NCBI GenBank assembly: GCA_013426755.1
Contig: AP019861.1
Location: 2,263,271-2,327,270, forward strand
Source of the DNA: Spirochaetota bacterium
GTDB taxonomy: Bacteria; Spirochaetota; UBA12135; COTS27
DNA: 64,000 bases
Direction: 5' to 3'
Below, one piece after another: positions 33,977-42,689 of the stretch. A program made the translations under genes and the position numbers. Below the pieces are notes generated by a model that was not told where the DNA came from, searched no databases, and saw only the letters and a list, made by a program, of their open reading frames with translations. Numbering within the stretch: the stretch's first letter is position 1; each line of letters starts with the position of its first letter.

Positions 33977-35479
33977 ATGAAGCATCACCATTTAATAATG
34001 TACATTGCGATCACTAGCCTAATAATGCTAGCTGATTGTACTACGTCATCGTCAGAAAGTTTTACGGGCGACCTGATCGAACTCAAACTGCTAGGTGGAA
34101 CTGACGGTGATCTCATGAACACTCTCACTCTTACAGAAGGAATCACACCACCTACAGCGCCTCTTGTTGTGAAAAATTGTGGTGTGTTTCCGCCGCCTTA
34201 CCGCGTCCTCGTCGGTGGTGCTGATATGACTGCCGCTTATACTCTAACCGCTACAGGTATCAATCCTTATGTTTCAACTCCACAAACCGATACAGGAGTC
34301 CTAACGTTAACAGATGGAACAACGACTTTGACGTTCTCTTCGTTAAGAGTAACGACTTCTTCCTGCAATGTCGGAGACCTCTTAGGAGCGGGTACAGATG
34401 CTAATGCTCCTTATATTATCGATAACGATAGAAAGCTAAGCCTCGTCGCTGAACTCGTCAATGGCACGGATACGACATATCGTGGAAGCCATTACCGCGT
34501 GACGCGTGATATTGACCTCGCTAGACCGATGGCTCCTTGGAGTGAAGGGAACGGACAGTTCACGCCGATCGGAGCTGCGGACTCGACAGTCTTTAATGGA
34601 ACGTTTGACTGCCAGGGTAACGTTATCTCTAACCTGTATATTAATACCACTGGTTCATATAAAGGACTGTTCGGAGTGGTGGGTACTACGGGGACGATCA
34701 CGAACTGCGGTCTCGTTAATGCTAAAGTTACGGTAGATGGAATGGCTCCGACTTATATAGGCAGTCTTGTCGGATTTTTAAATACTGGTGGCACTGTTGC
34801 AAAATCATATTCCGAAGACGCGACCGTTATAGTCACTGGGTTAGAAACTGAACAAGATGCTCGTCTAGGAGGATTAGTAGGAGATAATTCTGGAGGAACT
34901 ATTTCTGCTTCTTACAGTACGGGTATGGTTATGACTTCTGGACAGGCTGCAGGTGGTTTAGTTGGGGTGCACGACAGCAATGGTACGATCTCTCAATCTT
35001 ATAGTGAAGCAGATGTAACCGGATATCAGTTTATAGGAGGGTTGGTTGGAAATAGTGTTAAAGCCAATACTGTTATTGAAAACTCTTACGCAACGGGAAG
35101 TGTTACTGCTATGGGCAGCTTTGCAGTAGGTGGGTTAATAGGATTCAACGAAGCCATCATTAGTAATTCCTATGCTAGCGGACAAATTGTTAATAGGGGA
35201 CGGGGACTTGCAGGTTTCATTGGTCGTCGTGTTACAGCCTCTTACTGGGATACCATTACGAGCGGCCAGACCGATGCGAATGGTGATGCCGTCGGAAAGA
35301 CAACGACGCAAATGCAGGTAGCTGCTCCTGTTCCTACTGGAGACGATGCTGTTTATGTGGGCTGGAGTCAAGGAATCTGGGATTTTAGAGCGCGTGAGTA
35401 TCCACGACTTAAAAGCGTTGCTTGTGCAACCCGCCAGTATGCGCCTGCTACAACGAGGACATGCGAGGACATCCCGTAG
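33977..35479 (+). CDS. Internally deleted GLUG-repeat lipoprotein, paralogue 5 of 6
   Basis: 500 aa. The signal peptide and first 30 residues (to TTSSSESFT) are joined in frame to GDLIELKLLGG, which matches residue 270 onward of paralogue 1. About 239 residues, both sandwich-like domains, are missing. The GLUG part and tail are complete but more diverged than in the other copies. The lipobox reads LADC: Asp at -1 is not a usual residue for signal peptidase II cleavage, so lipidation may fail or be poor. The Shine-Dalgarno is weak (AGAAG). The frame is intact, so this is a shortened gene rather than a clear pseudogene. Confidence 0.82.
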   Translation: MKHHHLIMYIAITSLIMLADCTTSSSESFTGDLIELKLLGGTDGDLMNTLTLTEGITPPTAPLVVKNCGVFPPPYRVLVGGADMTAAYTLTATGINPYVSTPQTDTGVLTLTDGTTTLTFSSLRVTTSSCNVGDLLGAGTDANAPYIIDNDRKLSLVAELVNGTDTTYRGSHYRVTRDIDLARPMAPWSEGNGQFTPIGAADSTVFNGTFDCQGNVISNLYINTTGSYKGLFGVVGTTGTITNCGLVNAKVTVDGMAPTYIGSLVGFLNTGGTVAKSYSEDATVIVTGLETEQDARLGGLVGDNSGGTISASYSTGMVMTSGQAAGGLVGVHDSNGTISQSYSEADVTGYQFIGGLVGNSVKANTVIENSYATGSVTAMGSFAVGGLIGFNEAIISNSYASGQIVNRGRGLAGFIGRRVTASYWDTITSGQTDANGDAVGKTTTQMQVAAPVPTGDDAVYVGWSQGIWDFRAREYPRLKSVACATRQYAPATTRTCEDIP

Positions 35480-35485
35480 TCCTCG
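35464..35485 (+). other. Stop-codon stem-loop of paralogue 5
   Basis: Same CGAGGAC/GTCCTCG stem with the TAG stop, kept even though the gene body has diverged. Confidence 0.7.
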
Positions 35486-35561
35486 GTCAATTTTAATAAT
35501 ATTGATTCATAAAAAATAACATTTTACATTAAGGTCTCAATTTTTTACAGGAGTAATCCTC

Positions 35562-38159
35562 ATGAAACATCACTACTTAATAACATACATTGCGATCACT
35601 AGCCTAATAATGCTAGCTGGTTGTACTACGTCATCATCAGAAAATCTTACGGTGGAGCCGCCAGTTCCCTCTCCGCTCGTTTTAACGGACATTACGCTTG
35701 ACGCTTCTGGCGGGGATACTTCACGCTACAGCGCAGCAACGGTTACCATCGAAGGAAAACTTATCATTGTCTCTAACATTACGAATTACTCCGATACGAT
35801 ACGAACTGAGACGCTTAGAATAAGTATTGCCGATTCAGATAGCCCCGTAGCGTACACTATCGAGCCTGGGTTTATTACTATTGCTGCCAATGAACTTAAC
35901 CCCGATGGTACTGCTGCTGTGACAAATATGCTAGCAGACCGTGAATTCACACTCACGCCAGCAAACGGCGATACTGCTATCACTTACACGGTTTCGTTGC
36001 GTTTTAGTGAATCTCCGCCGGTCTCTTCTCTACTTGTCCTAACGGATATTGTGCTTATGCCTTCTGGCGGGGATGCTTCACGCTACAGCGCAGCGACGGT
36101 TGCCATCGAAGAAAATCTTATCATTGTCTCTAATATTACGAACTACTCCGATGCGGCACGAACTGAGACGCTTAGGGTAAGTATTGCCGATTCAGATAGC
36201 CCCGTAGCGTACACTATTGAGCCTGGGTTTATTACTATTGCTGCCAATGAACTCAACCCCGACGGTACTGCTGCTGTGACAAACACGCTAGCAGACCGTG
36301 AATTCACACTCACGCCAGCAAACGGCGATACTGCTATCACTTACACGGTTTCATTACGTCTTAGTGAGATGGAGGTCATCATGCTCGCACCTCTTAGCGC
36401 AGAAGACATTACGATAGACACGTCTCACCCAGCTTACGGCAATGCTAATGTTATTTCCATAACTGATAATATTGTCTCGATCGGCGGTATTAAAAATAGA
36501 GCAGACGGTTTTAACGAAGCCCTTACACTAACGATAGCAGATATGACCATGCCGCCTGAATATACGGTTGATGGCGGGGGCACCGTTACTTTACCCGGTG
36601 GTACTGCACTCAATCCAACAGGCACTGCAGCCACGACAACAGTTGCCAATGAAGCTCTCACCTTTACGGTTACGCCTACTGCTAATAATGCCTCGCCTGT
36701 GAAATATTATGTCGTCCTAGTACTAGGCGACCTGATCCAATTAGAACTGCTAGGTGGAGATGACGGTGATCTCATGAACACTCTTACTCTCACAGAAGGG
36801 ATAGCAATAGATCCATCTATAACTCTTATTACATTGAAGAACTGTGGTGTTTTTCCACCACCTTACCGCGTTCTCGTCGGTGGTGCTGATATGACTGCCG
36901 CTTATACTCTAACCGCTACGATTATCAATCCTTATAGACCAGCCGTCTATTCAGAAGGAGTCCTAACGTTAACAGATGGGACAACGCCTGTGATGTTTCC
37001 TTTGGGCCTTACTACTATTGCAACCTCTAAGTGTGAAATGGGCGATCTCTCAGGATCAGGCACGAGTACGGCTCCTTATATCATTGATAACGATAGAAAG
37101 TTAAACCTCGTCGCTAGTCTTGTCAATAGCAACGCGGCATATCGTAGGAGTACTTACCGCGTAACGCGTGATATTGACCTCGGTAAACCGTTTGCTCCTT
37201 GGCGTGAGGGGGGGAGCGGACAGTTCACGCCGATCGGAGATACCAATGCAGATGGTGTTGTCTTCAATGGAACGTTTGACTGCCAGGGTAACGTTATCTC
37301 TAACCTGTATATTAATACCACTGGTTCTCATAAAGGACTGTTCGGCGTGGTGGGTACGGGGATGATCACGAACTGCGGTCTCGTTGATGCTAACGTTACG
37401 GTAAATGGAACATCTTCGACTTATGTAGGCAGTCTTGTCGGACAATTAAGTAGTGGTGGCACTGTTATAAAGTCATATTCAAAACAGGCGACCGTTACGA
37501 TTACTGGGGCAACGGCACCTACTTTTCTAGGGGGACTAGTAGGAGGTAATTCTGGAACCATTTCTGATTCTTACAGCACGGGTACGGTCAGTAATTCTGG
37601 GTTTGTTACTGGTGGTTTAGTTGGGCGAAACCTCAACAATGGTGTGATCTCCCAGTCCTATAGTGGAGCAACGGTAAACGGAACTTCTGATGTAGGGGGA
37701 TTAGTTGGAAGTCATAGTGGTAGTGGTAGTAGGATTGAAAACTCTTACGCAACAGGAAATGTGACTGCTACAAGTGGAAATGCAGGTGGGCTAGTAGGAG
37801 CCGGCGGCGGCGATGTTAGTAATTCCTATGCTATCGGAATGGTAGCGGGGACTAGTTCTACTATAAATGGCTTAATAGGTAATGTTGCAAGTTCCACGAT
37901 TACAGCGTCTTACTGGGATACTGATACGAGCGGTCAGATGGGTGATATAAATGGCATGAATGGTGCTGCGATCGGAAGGTCAACGACGCAAATGCAGGCA
38001 GCTGCTCCTATTTCTAGTGGAGCAGATATTGTTTATGTGAACTGGGAAATGGATATCTGGAACTTTAGAGCGGGCGCCTATCCACGACTTAAAACTGTTG
38101 CTTGTGCAACCCGCCAGCATGCGCCTGCCACGACGAGGACATGCGAGGACATCCCGTAG
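35562..38159 (+). CDS. GLUG-repeat lipoprotein with duplicated N-terminal domain, paralogue 6 of 6
   Basis: 865 aa, the longest of the family. Lipobox LAGC. The first sandwich-like domain is present twice: about 31-149 (LVLTDITLDASGG) and about 150-268 (LVLTDIVLMPSGG), an exact 357-bp (119-residue) tandem duplication with modest divergence. Then follow the second domain type, NCGVFPPPYRV, GLUG repeats and the tail with a small change (KTVACATRQHAP). The Shine-Dalgarno AGGAG is intermediate in strength. Last gene of the array, followed by a strong palindrome. Confidence 0.88.
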   Translation: MKHHYLITYIAITSLIMLAGCTTSSSENLTVEPPVPSPLVLTDITLDASGGDTSRYSAATVTIEGKLIIVSNITNYSDTIRTETLRISIADSDSPVAYTIEPGFITIAANELNPDGTAAVTNMLADREFTLTPANGDTAITYTVSLRFSESPPVSSLLVLTDIVLMPSGGDASRYSAATVAIEENLIIVSNITNYSDAARTETLRVSIADSDSPVAYTIEPGFITIAANELNPDGTAAVTNTLADREFTLTPANGDTAITYTVSLRLSEMEVIMLAPLSAEDITIDTSHPAYGNANVISITDNIVSIGGIKNRADGFNEALTLTIADMTMPPEYTVDGGGTVTLPGGTALNPTGTAATTTVANEALTFTVTPTANNASPVKYYVVLVLGDLIQLELLGGDDGDLMNTLTLTEGIAIDPSITLITLKNCGVFPPPYRVLVGGADMTAAYTLTATIINPYRPAVYSEGVLTLTDGTTPVMFPLGLTTIATSKCEMGDLSGSGTSTAPYIIDNDRKLNLVASLVNSNAAYRRSTYRVTRDIDLGKPFAPWREGGSGQFTPIGDTNADGVVFNGTFDCQGNVISNLYINTTGSHKGLFGVVGTGMITNCGLVDANVTVNGTSSTYVGSLVGQLSSGGTVIKSYSKQATVTITGATAPTFLGGLVGGNSGTISDSYSTGTVSNSGFVTGGLVGRNLNNGVISQSYSGATVNGTSDVGGLVGSHSGSGSRIENSYATGNVTATSGNAGGLVGAGGGDVSNSYAIGMVAGTSSTINGLIGNVASSTITASYWDTDTSGQMGDINGMNGAAIGRSTTQMQAAAPISSGADIVYVNWEMDIWNFRAGAYPRLKTVACATRQHAPATTRTCEDIP

Positions 38160-38165
38160 TCCTCG
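38144..38165 (+). other. Stop-codon stem-loop of paralogue 6
   Basis: Same 7-bp stem and 8-nt loop as the other copies, 16 bp before the longer palindrome at the end of the array. Confidence 0.7.
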
Positions 38166-38181
38166 GTCAATCAATTTCTCT

Positions 38182-38209
38182 TTACCTCCTAGCGTTAGCT
38201 AGGAGGTAA
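38182..38209. terminator. Strong stem-loop between convergent transcripts
   Basis: Perfect 12-bp inverted repeat TTACCTCCTAGC-GTTA-GCTAGGAGGTAA with a 4-nt loop. It lies between the end of the lipoprotein array and the convergent hydrolase gene. Neither strand has a T-run right after the stem, so it may end transcription weakly or serve mainly to protect mRNA 3' ends. Confidence 0.6.
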
Positions 38210-38246
38210 GAATGACTACGTACTTACAAGAAGTATCTCTTAGCCA

Positions 38247-39071
38247 TTAGAGTTTGTCAATAAAATCAGCTAAGAGTTTATTGAACTTCTCGTGGTGTTC
38301 CCAGAACATCATGTGTCCGCCGAGCGTGGCTATATTAGTATTGGGAAAATGCTTGTTCGTAAAAGTAGTAGCGACCTGTGACCAGTGCTCAGCGACAATG
38401 TTTAAAGCAGGGACTTTTTCATCGACGAGTTTAGCAGCTTGGGTGCAATTACTAAAAAGTCCTGAGGCGAACAATTGCCCTGCGATGTAATAAGGTGTTT
38501 TTAGAGATTGATCGGTGATCCAGCGGAGTTCTGCTGCTGTTAGGTCGCGTTGGACCATGACTTGGGTAGCGTAGATTTTAACAAATTCGCGGTGCTGCGC
38601 TGGTGAACCCATATAAGCAGTATAAGCGCCTGCCATGTCATCGAGCGAACCTTCTACCCAATCTTTATCATTTACAGATAAAGGTTTTGGAGGCAGATCG
38701 ACACTGACGACGCCCTTGACATTGGAAATACCCGCCTGATTAATGTATTCCCAGACGGCTAAACAACCAAAAGACCAACCGACGAGCACTAGTTCTTTTA
38801 GATCAAGTGCCTTTATCACATGAAGGAGGTCTGTACCGTGCGTTGCGTAATTATTGCCATGCGAAGTAATGGTAGAACGGCCGTGACTGCGCGGATCGAT
38901 TATGATCACACGTCTATGGGCAGAGAAATGTTTTAATTGATGTTGGAACATTTCTGTTGTAAAAGTCCAGCCTGGGACAAATAACATGGGCGGTCCACTT
39001 CCCGCCTCTTCGTAGTAAATCTCTACACCAGGAGCGACTTCTACGTATGCTTGTTTTCTTTCACTCATCAT
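38247..39071 (-). CDS. Alpha/beta-fold hydrolase
   Basis: 274 aa, single alpha/beta hydrolase domain, no signal peptide. The oxyanion segment is FVPGW (31-35), the strand motif IIDPRSHGRS follows, the nucleophile elbow is GWSFG with Ser100, and the last triad residue is His253 in LGGHMMFWEH. The pattern resembles small cofactor-free haloperoxidase- or esterase-like enzymes, but the substrate cannot be told. Two ATG codons in a row start the gene; GAGG lies 10 nt before the first. Divergent from the PfkB gene, with a 219-bp shared upstream region. Confidence 0.88.
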   Translation of the reverse strand: MMSERKQAYVEVAPGVEIYYEEAGSGPPMLFVPGWTFTTEMFQHQLKHFSAHRRVIIIDPRSHGRSTITSHGNNYATHGTDLLHVIKALDLKELVLVGWSFGCLAVWEYINQAGISNVKGVVSVDLPPKPLSVNDKDWVEGSLDDMAGAYTAYMGSPAQHREFVKIYATQVMVQRDLTAAELRWITDQSLKTPYYIAGQLFASGLFSNCTQAAKLVDEKVPALNIVAEHWSQVATTFTNKHFPNTNIATLGGHMMFWEHHEKFNKLLADFIDKL

Positions 39072-39290
39072 TGTTTTTTTGCCTCATTTACTTGTTTTAA
39101 TAGGAGACTGTAATAGGTTCATCATAAAAATGCTAACCCACACGATCAGTCAATATTACTATAACATTGATTAGAAGTACGTAGATAAAATTTGGAAATA
39201 TAGACCGATTTGTAAAAACATAGTACAATTGACGATCATACTGAGTTCAATGCATGTATACGTTTTTTATAAAAATCGTTTTTTAGGTCA

Positions 39291-40349
39291 ATGCAGGACA
39301 CACTAAGTCTAGGTGAAAGCATGGTGTTATTTACAGCGCCGCGTGGAGAAAGCATCGAATGTGCGTCTTATTTTACGAAGAGTTTAGGTGGTGCGGAGTC
39401 TAATTTTGCGATTGGTTTAGCGCGACTTGGGTTTAAGTCGTCGTGGTACAGTTTGCTTGGAAATGACCCACTGGGCAGGTTTATCTTAAATGCTGTCAGA
39501 AAAGAAGCCGTCAATATTTCCCACGTCAAACTCATTTCTACGCGCCGAACAGGAGTTTATTATAAGAGCATTGCCTCTGATGGAAATGTAGCGATTGTCT
39601 ATGATAGAAAACATTCTGCATTCAGTCACATGACCCCAGCTGATCTAGACAATCACTTCATAGCAGACCACCGCATCCTTCATCTTACTGGAATCACAGC
39701 TTGTTTGAGTAGGACGTGTTATGAAACAGTGTTGCAGACTTTGACCTATTTTATGGGAAAAGCGACCGCGTCTGATTTAACAACGCAAAAACGCCATATT
39801 CTCTTCGATCTAAACATTCGTAATAAGCTCTGGGATACAGAAACCTCTCAACAAAGACTGCTGGCCCTAGCTAAACGGTGCACGCTAGTGTTAGGAAGTA
39901 TAGACGAATATCAAAAAATCGCTACACCACATTTATTTAATAATATCCGTGCTATCGCTACGTGGGTGCTAGATGAATTAAAAATTCCTGCTGGCATCGT
40001 GAAATTAGGCAGTGCTGGTGCTATTTATTTTGATCGGAAAGAAGAGTTTATTGTGCCGGCGTTTAAGATTGCTACTCCTATTGACCCGATCGGAGCAGGT
40101 GATGCGTTTGCTGCGGGCATTGCGGCTGGATTACTGCAGAATAAAACCATGTACGAAACACTACGACAAGCCAATGCTATGGGCGCAATTGTTCTAAGCG
40201 GCGCGGGAGATATAGAACCCCTACCGACGCCTAAGAAACTCGCTACATTCATCCAGACACATCGAGAAAGAACCCAGACATTAAAATCACCGAATGAAAG
40301 CACTGCATTTTTCACGTCTTTAGCAAGCAAGCTAGATTCTGATCGGTGA
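39291..40349 (+). CDS. PfkB-family carbohydrate kinase, possibly 2-keto-3-deoxygluconate kinase
   Basis: Ribokinase-fold sugar kinase. Early GGAESNFAIGLARLG (33-47) is the substrate lid signature. DLNIR (173-177) is the DxNxR pattern found in KDG kinases. The second PfkB signature DPIGAGDAFAAG contains the catalytic base Asp271. Length is 352 aa, slightly long because of a C-terminal tail. KDG kinase would phosphorylate a product of sugar-acid breakdown, but no pathway partner is adjacent, so the substrate is open. Weak Shine-Dalgarno. The glycosyltransferase gene follows after 40 bp on the same strand. Confidence 0.85.
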   Translation: MQDTLSLGESMVLFTAPRGESIECASYFTKSLGGAESNFAIGLARLGFKSSWYSLLGNDPLGRFILNAVRKEAVNISHVKLISTRRTGVYYKSIASDGNVAIVYDRKHSAFSHMTPADLDNHFIADHRILHLTGITACLSRTCYETVLQTLTYFMGKATASDLTTQKRHILFDLNIRNKLWDTETSQQRLLALAKRCTLVLGSIDEYQKIATPHLFNNIRAIATWVLDELKIPAGIVKLGSAGAIYFDRKEEFIVPAFKIATPIDPIGAGDAFAAGIAAGLLQNKTMYETLRQANAMGAIVLSGAGDIEPLPTPKKLATFIQTHRERTQTLKSPNESTAFFTSLASKLDSDR

Positions 40350-40389
40350 GTCGTAGCGGCTGTAAAAAGAGACTGAACAAGAAATTTCA

Positions 40390-41601
40390 ATGCAGCATCC
40401 AGCAGCACCTTCGCATCACAGACAGCCGTTTTTTTCTGTGATCATTCCCACCTACAATCGTCCAGCAAGCACACTCCGCGCAGTATCGTCTGTGCTCGCG
40501 CAGACGTACAAAGATTTTGAACTTATCATCATTGATGATGGATCGCAAGTGCCTTTTTATAACACACAGGCCTTCACCAGGTCATTTACACAAGTAGCAG
40601 GACCACAAGGAGCAGGACTTCTTGGGTTTAAACGTATAAGCTATTTTTATAGAAAACGTCCCTGCGATCTTGAAATTGACAATGAATGGAAATCGAGCGT
40701 ACTTAGTGTACTAAGTTATGTGCTTACTTTTTTTTTAGCACCACTGGCACCATTGCTAGCCATAAATCAATGGTCTAAAAGGTATACGGAGCGTGAATAT
40801 GTAAGAAAATCAATTGTCCCTAAGAAGACGCTGGCTGGTGTTTATACGCCGTGTATCAAGCTAGTCACGTATAAGACCAATCACGGTGTAGCAGCCGCGC
40901 GTAATCTAGGAATTGCTATCAGCAAGGGAAAGTGGATAGCTTTACTAGATAGTGATGACACGTGGAATGAAAGGAAATTAGCTAAACAAGCGGCGTATAT
41001 CAAAAAATATCGTCATTTGAAGATTATGCAAACACAAGAACATTGGGTGCGTAAGGGAGTGTACGTCAATCCTGCTAAAAGGCACATTAAAAAACAAGGG
41101 TATCTGTTTAGAGAATGTTTAACGGCTTGTCTGATCACACCGTCTTCGGTTGTTATAAGCCGTGATTTATTTACACGGGTAGGGTATTTCAATGAACGTT
41201 TGCCGGTCTGTGAAGATTATGATCTATGGTTGCGTATAAGTGCCCATTATCCTATATATCTTTTAAATGAGCCGCTGGCAACTCGCTACCAGCAAAGTGA
41301 TATGCAAAGCGAAGAAGAGGAAGAAGAGGAAGAAAAAGAACAGGCTTCTCAATTATCTCTTACATATCCTGTAATGGATATATATCGCATTGCGGCGATT
41401 AAAGATTTTTTATCCTATAAGAGTGGTCATAAGCATCCTCGACTTGCTCGGGTGCAGTATCGATGGGCTAATGAAATGCTGATTGAAAAATGTAAAATCG
41501 TGTTATTGGGGGCTGAGAAACGCAATCGCTATGTTTTAAGCTGGAAATTAAAACGGCTTATAAGAAATACGACTAGCGTACTACTTGAAACTCCCAAGTA
41601 A
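40390..41601 (+). CDS. Family 2 glycosyltransferase with an inserted hydrophobic segment
   Basis: GT-A fold. The nucleotide-binding start FSVIIPTYNRPASTLRAVSS (15-34) and IIIDDGS (46-52) are clear, as are NHGVAAARNLGIAISKG (164-180) and the metal-binding LLDSDD (185-190). In most relatives the two blocks are about 30 residues apart. Here about 110 residues separate them, with a hydrophobic stretch (about 103-124, VLSYVLTFFLAPLAPLL) that could anchor the enzyme in the membrane. A run of Glu (about 311-319) near the C-terminus is encoded by simple GAAGAG repeats. Probable role in surface glycan synthesis. Its 3' end is duplicated downstream. Confidence 0.87.
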   Translation: MQHPAAPSHHRQPFFSVIIPTYNRPASTLRAVSSVLAQTYKDFELIIIDDGSQVPFYNTQAFTRSFTQVAGPQGAGLLGFKRISYFYRKRPCDLEIDNEWKSSVLSVLSYVLTFFLAPLAPLLAINQWSKRYTEREYVRKSIVPKKTLAGVYTPCIKLVTYKTNHGVAAARNLGIAISKGKWIALLDSDDTWNERKLAKQAAYIKKYRHLKIMQTQEHWVRKGVYVNPAKRHIKKQGYLFRECLTACLITPSSVVISRDLFTRVGYFNERLPVCEDYDLWLRISAHYPIYLLNEPLATRYQQSDMQSEEEEEEEEKEQASQLSLTYPVMDIYRIAAIKDFLSYKSGHKHPRLARVQYRWANEMLIEKCKIVLLGAEKRNRYVLSWKLKRLIRNTTSVLLETPK

Positions 41602-41977
41602 ATTCATGCCACTTAATCATCGTCCACGCCTATTTTATCACTCATGCCTATTTTGTACAGGGGGGTCATTTATAAGAAATAATGACTAAAATGTCAGGAC
41701 AGAAGCGTTTTTTGTCAAATGAATGAGTGTAGAAAGACCAATACACTCGATTTGGGGGCTGAGAAACGCAATTGCTATGTTTTAAGCTGGAAATTAAAAC
41801 GGCTTATAAGAAATACGACTAGCGTACTACTTGAAACTCCCAAGTAAATTCATACCACTTAATCATCGTCCACGCCTATTTTGTACAGGGGGGCATTTAT
41901 AAGAAATAATGACTAAAATGTCAGAACAGAAGCGTTTTTTGTCAAATGAATGAGTGTAGAAAGACCAATACACTCAA
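41506..41977. repeat. 246-bp tandem duplication spanning two convergent gene ends
   Basis: The unit starts at TTGGGGGCTGAGAAACGCAA (41506 and 41752). It includes the last 32 codons of the glycosyltransferase, the intergenic part and the last codons of the DsrE-like gene on the other strand. In the second copy about 18 bp (a repeat of ATTTTATCACTCATGCCT) are missing. So the spacer holds an extra glycosyltransferase tail (41752-41848) and an extra DsrE tail (about 41691-41750). Confidence 0.92.
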
Positions 41978-42689
41978 TATTAGCAAGAAGTCCCTTTCTA
42001 TCCAGAAAGGCGTCTACGTTTTTATTGTACTGCATGCAGGGAATAGAAGCAAGCAATTGCCCATTATTGAGCAGAAAGCTTGTAAAATACGATAACAATG
42101 TGTCATAGCCTTTAATTGAGATATTATCCATACGTCCTTGCTGTGTCCAGTAAACACCACTTCCCATTAAGACTATTGTCGTCTCAATATCAGAAAACAA
42201 TGCTGAAACCGCTGTAGCGAAGGCAATTGTTGCGTTACGACCATTGTCATGATTGTCGGATCGCAAAATAATAAGGACTTTTTGCTTGGTATGAGGATCA
42301 TTTGGGGGTGTATCGGTAAATTGGTATGTTGTAGGGTGTTCTCCTAAGACGAGTGATTGTGATCGTGGCTGTGGCTGTGATTGTGGCTGTGGTTGTGATT
42401 GAGACTGTTTTTCTCTCACGTGGGTGGATGAATTGGATGATGGGTGAGATGGTGATGATTGGTGAGGTGGCGATGATTGGTGAGGTGGTGATGATGGGTG
42501 AGGTGGTAATGATGGGTGAGGTGGTGATGATGGGTGAGGTGGTATGGCTGTAAAATAGTTTTCATTGGGTGAAAGTGGGGTCTTTTTTTGTTGTTTTTGT
42601 TCTTTTAGTTGCTCTTGTTCTGCTAACATTTGTTCTGCTAATACTTGTTTCTTAGGAGTGATTGGGGTTGAGTCGTTATTTGCTACCAT
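41913..42689 (-). CDS. DsrE-like protein with long repetitive N-terminal region
   Basis: Residues 136-258 match the DsrE/DsrF-like fold: VLIILRSDNHDNGRNATIAF, then IETTIVLMGSGVYW and a C-terminal helix-strand pair. DsrE-family proteins take part in sulfur transfer or are of unknown role; the Cys in IPCMQY (near residue 218) might be relevant. Residues 1-135 are low complexity: an AEQ/Gln/Lys stretch, about seven copies of a five-residue PHPSS-type unit (49-84, 15-bp DNA period), then a Gln/Ser/Pro stretch (95-112). No signal peptide. Its function is uncertain. The last codons are duplicated downstream. Confidence 0.7.
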   Translation of the reverse strand: MVANNDSTPITPKKQVLAEQMLAEQEQLKEQKQQKKTPLSPNENYFTAIPPHPSSPPHPSLPPHPSSPPHQSSPPHQSSPSHPSSNSSTHVREKQSQSQPQPQSQPQPRSQSLVLGEHPTTYQFTDTPPNDPHTKQKVLIILRSDNHDNGRNATIAFATAVSALFSDIETTIVLMGSGVYWTQQGRMDNISIKGYDTLLSYFTSFLLNNGQLLASIPCMQYNKNVDAFLDRKGLLANIECIGLSTLIHLTKNASVLTF

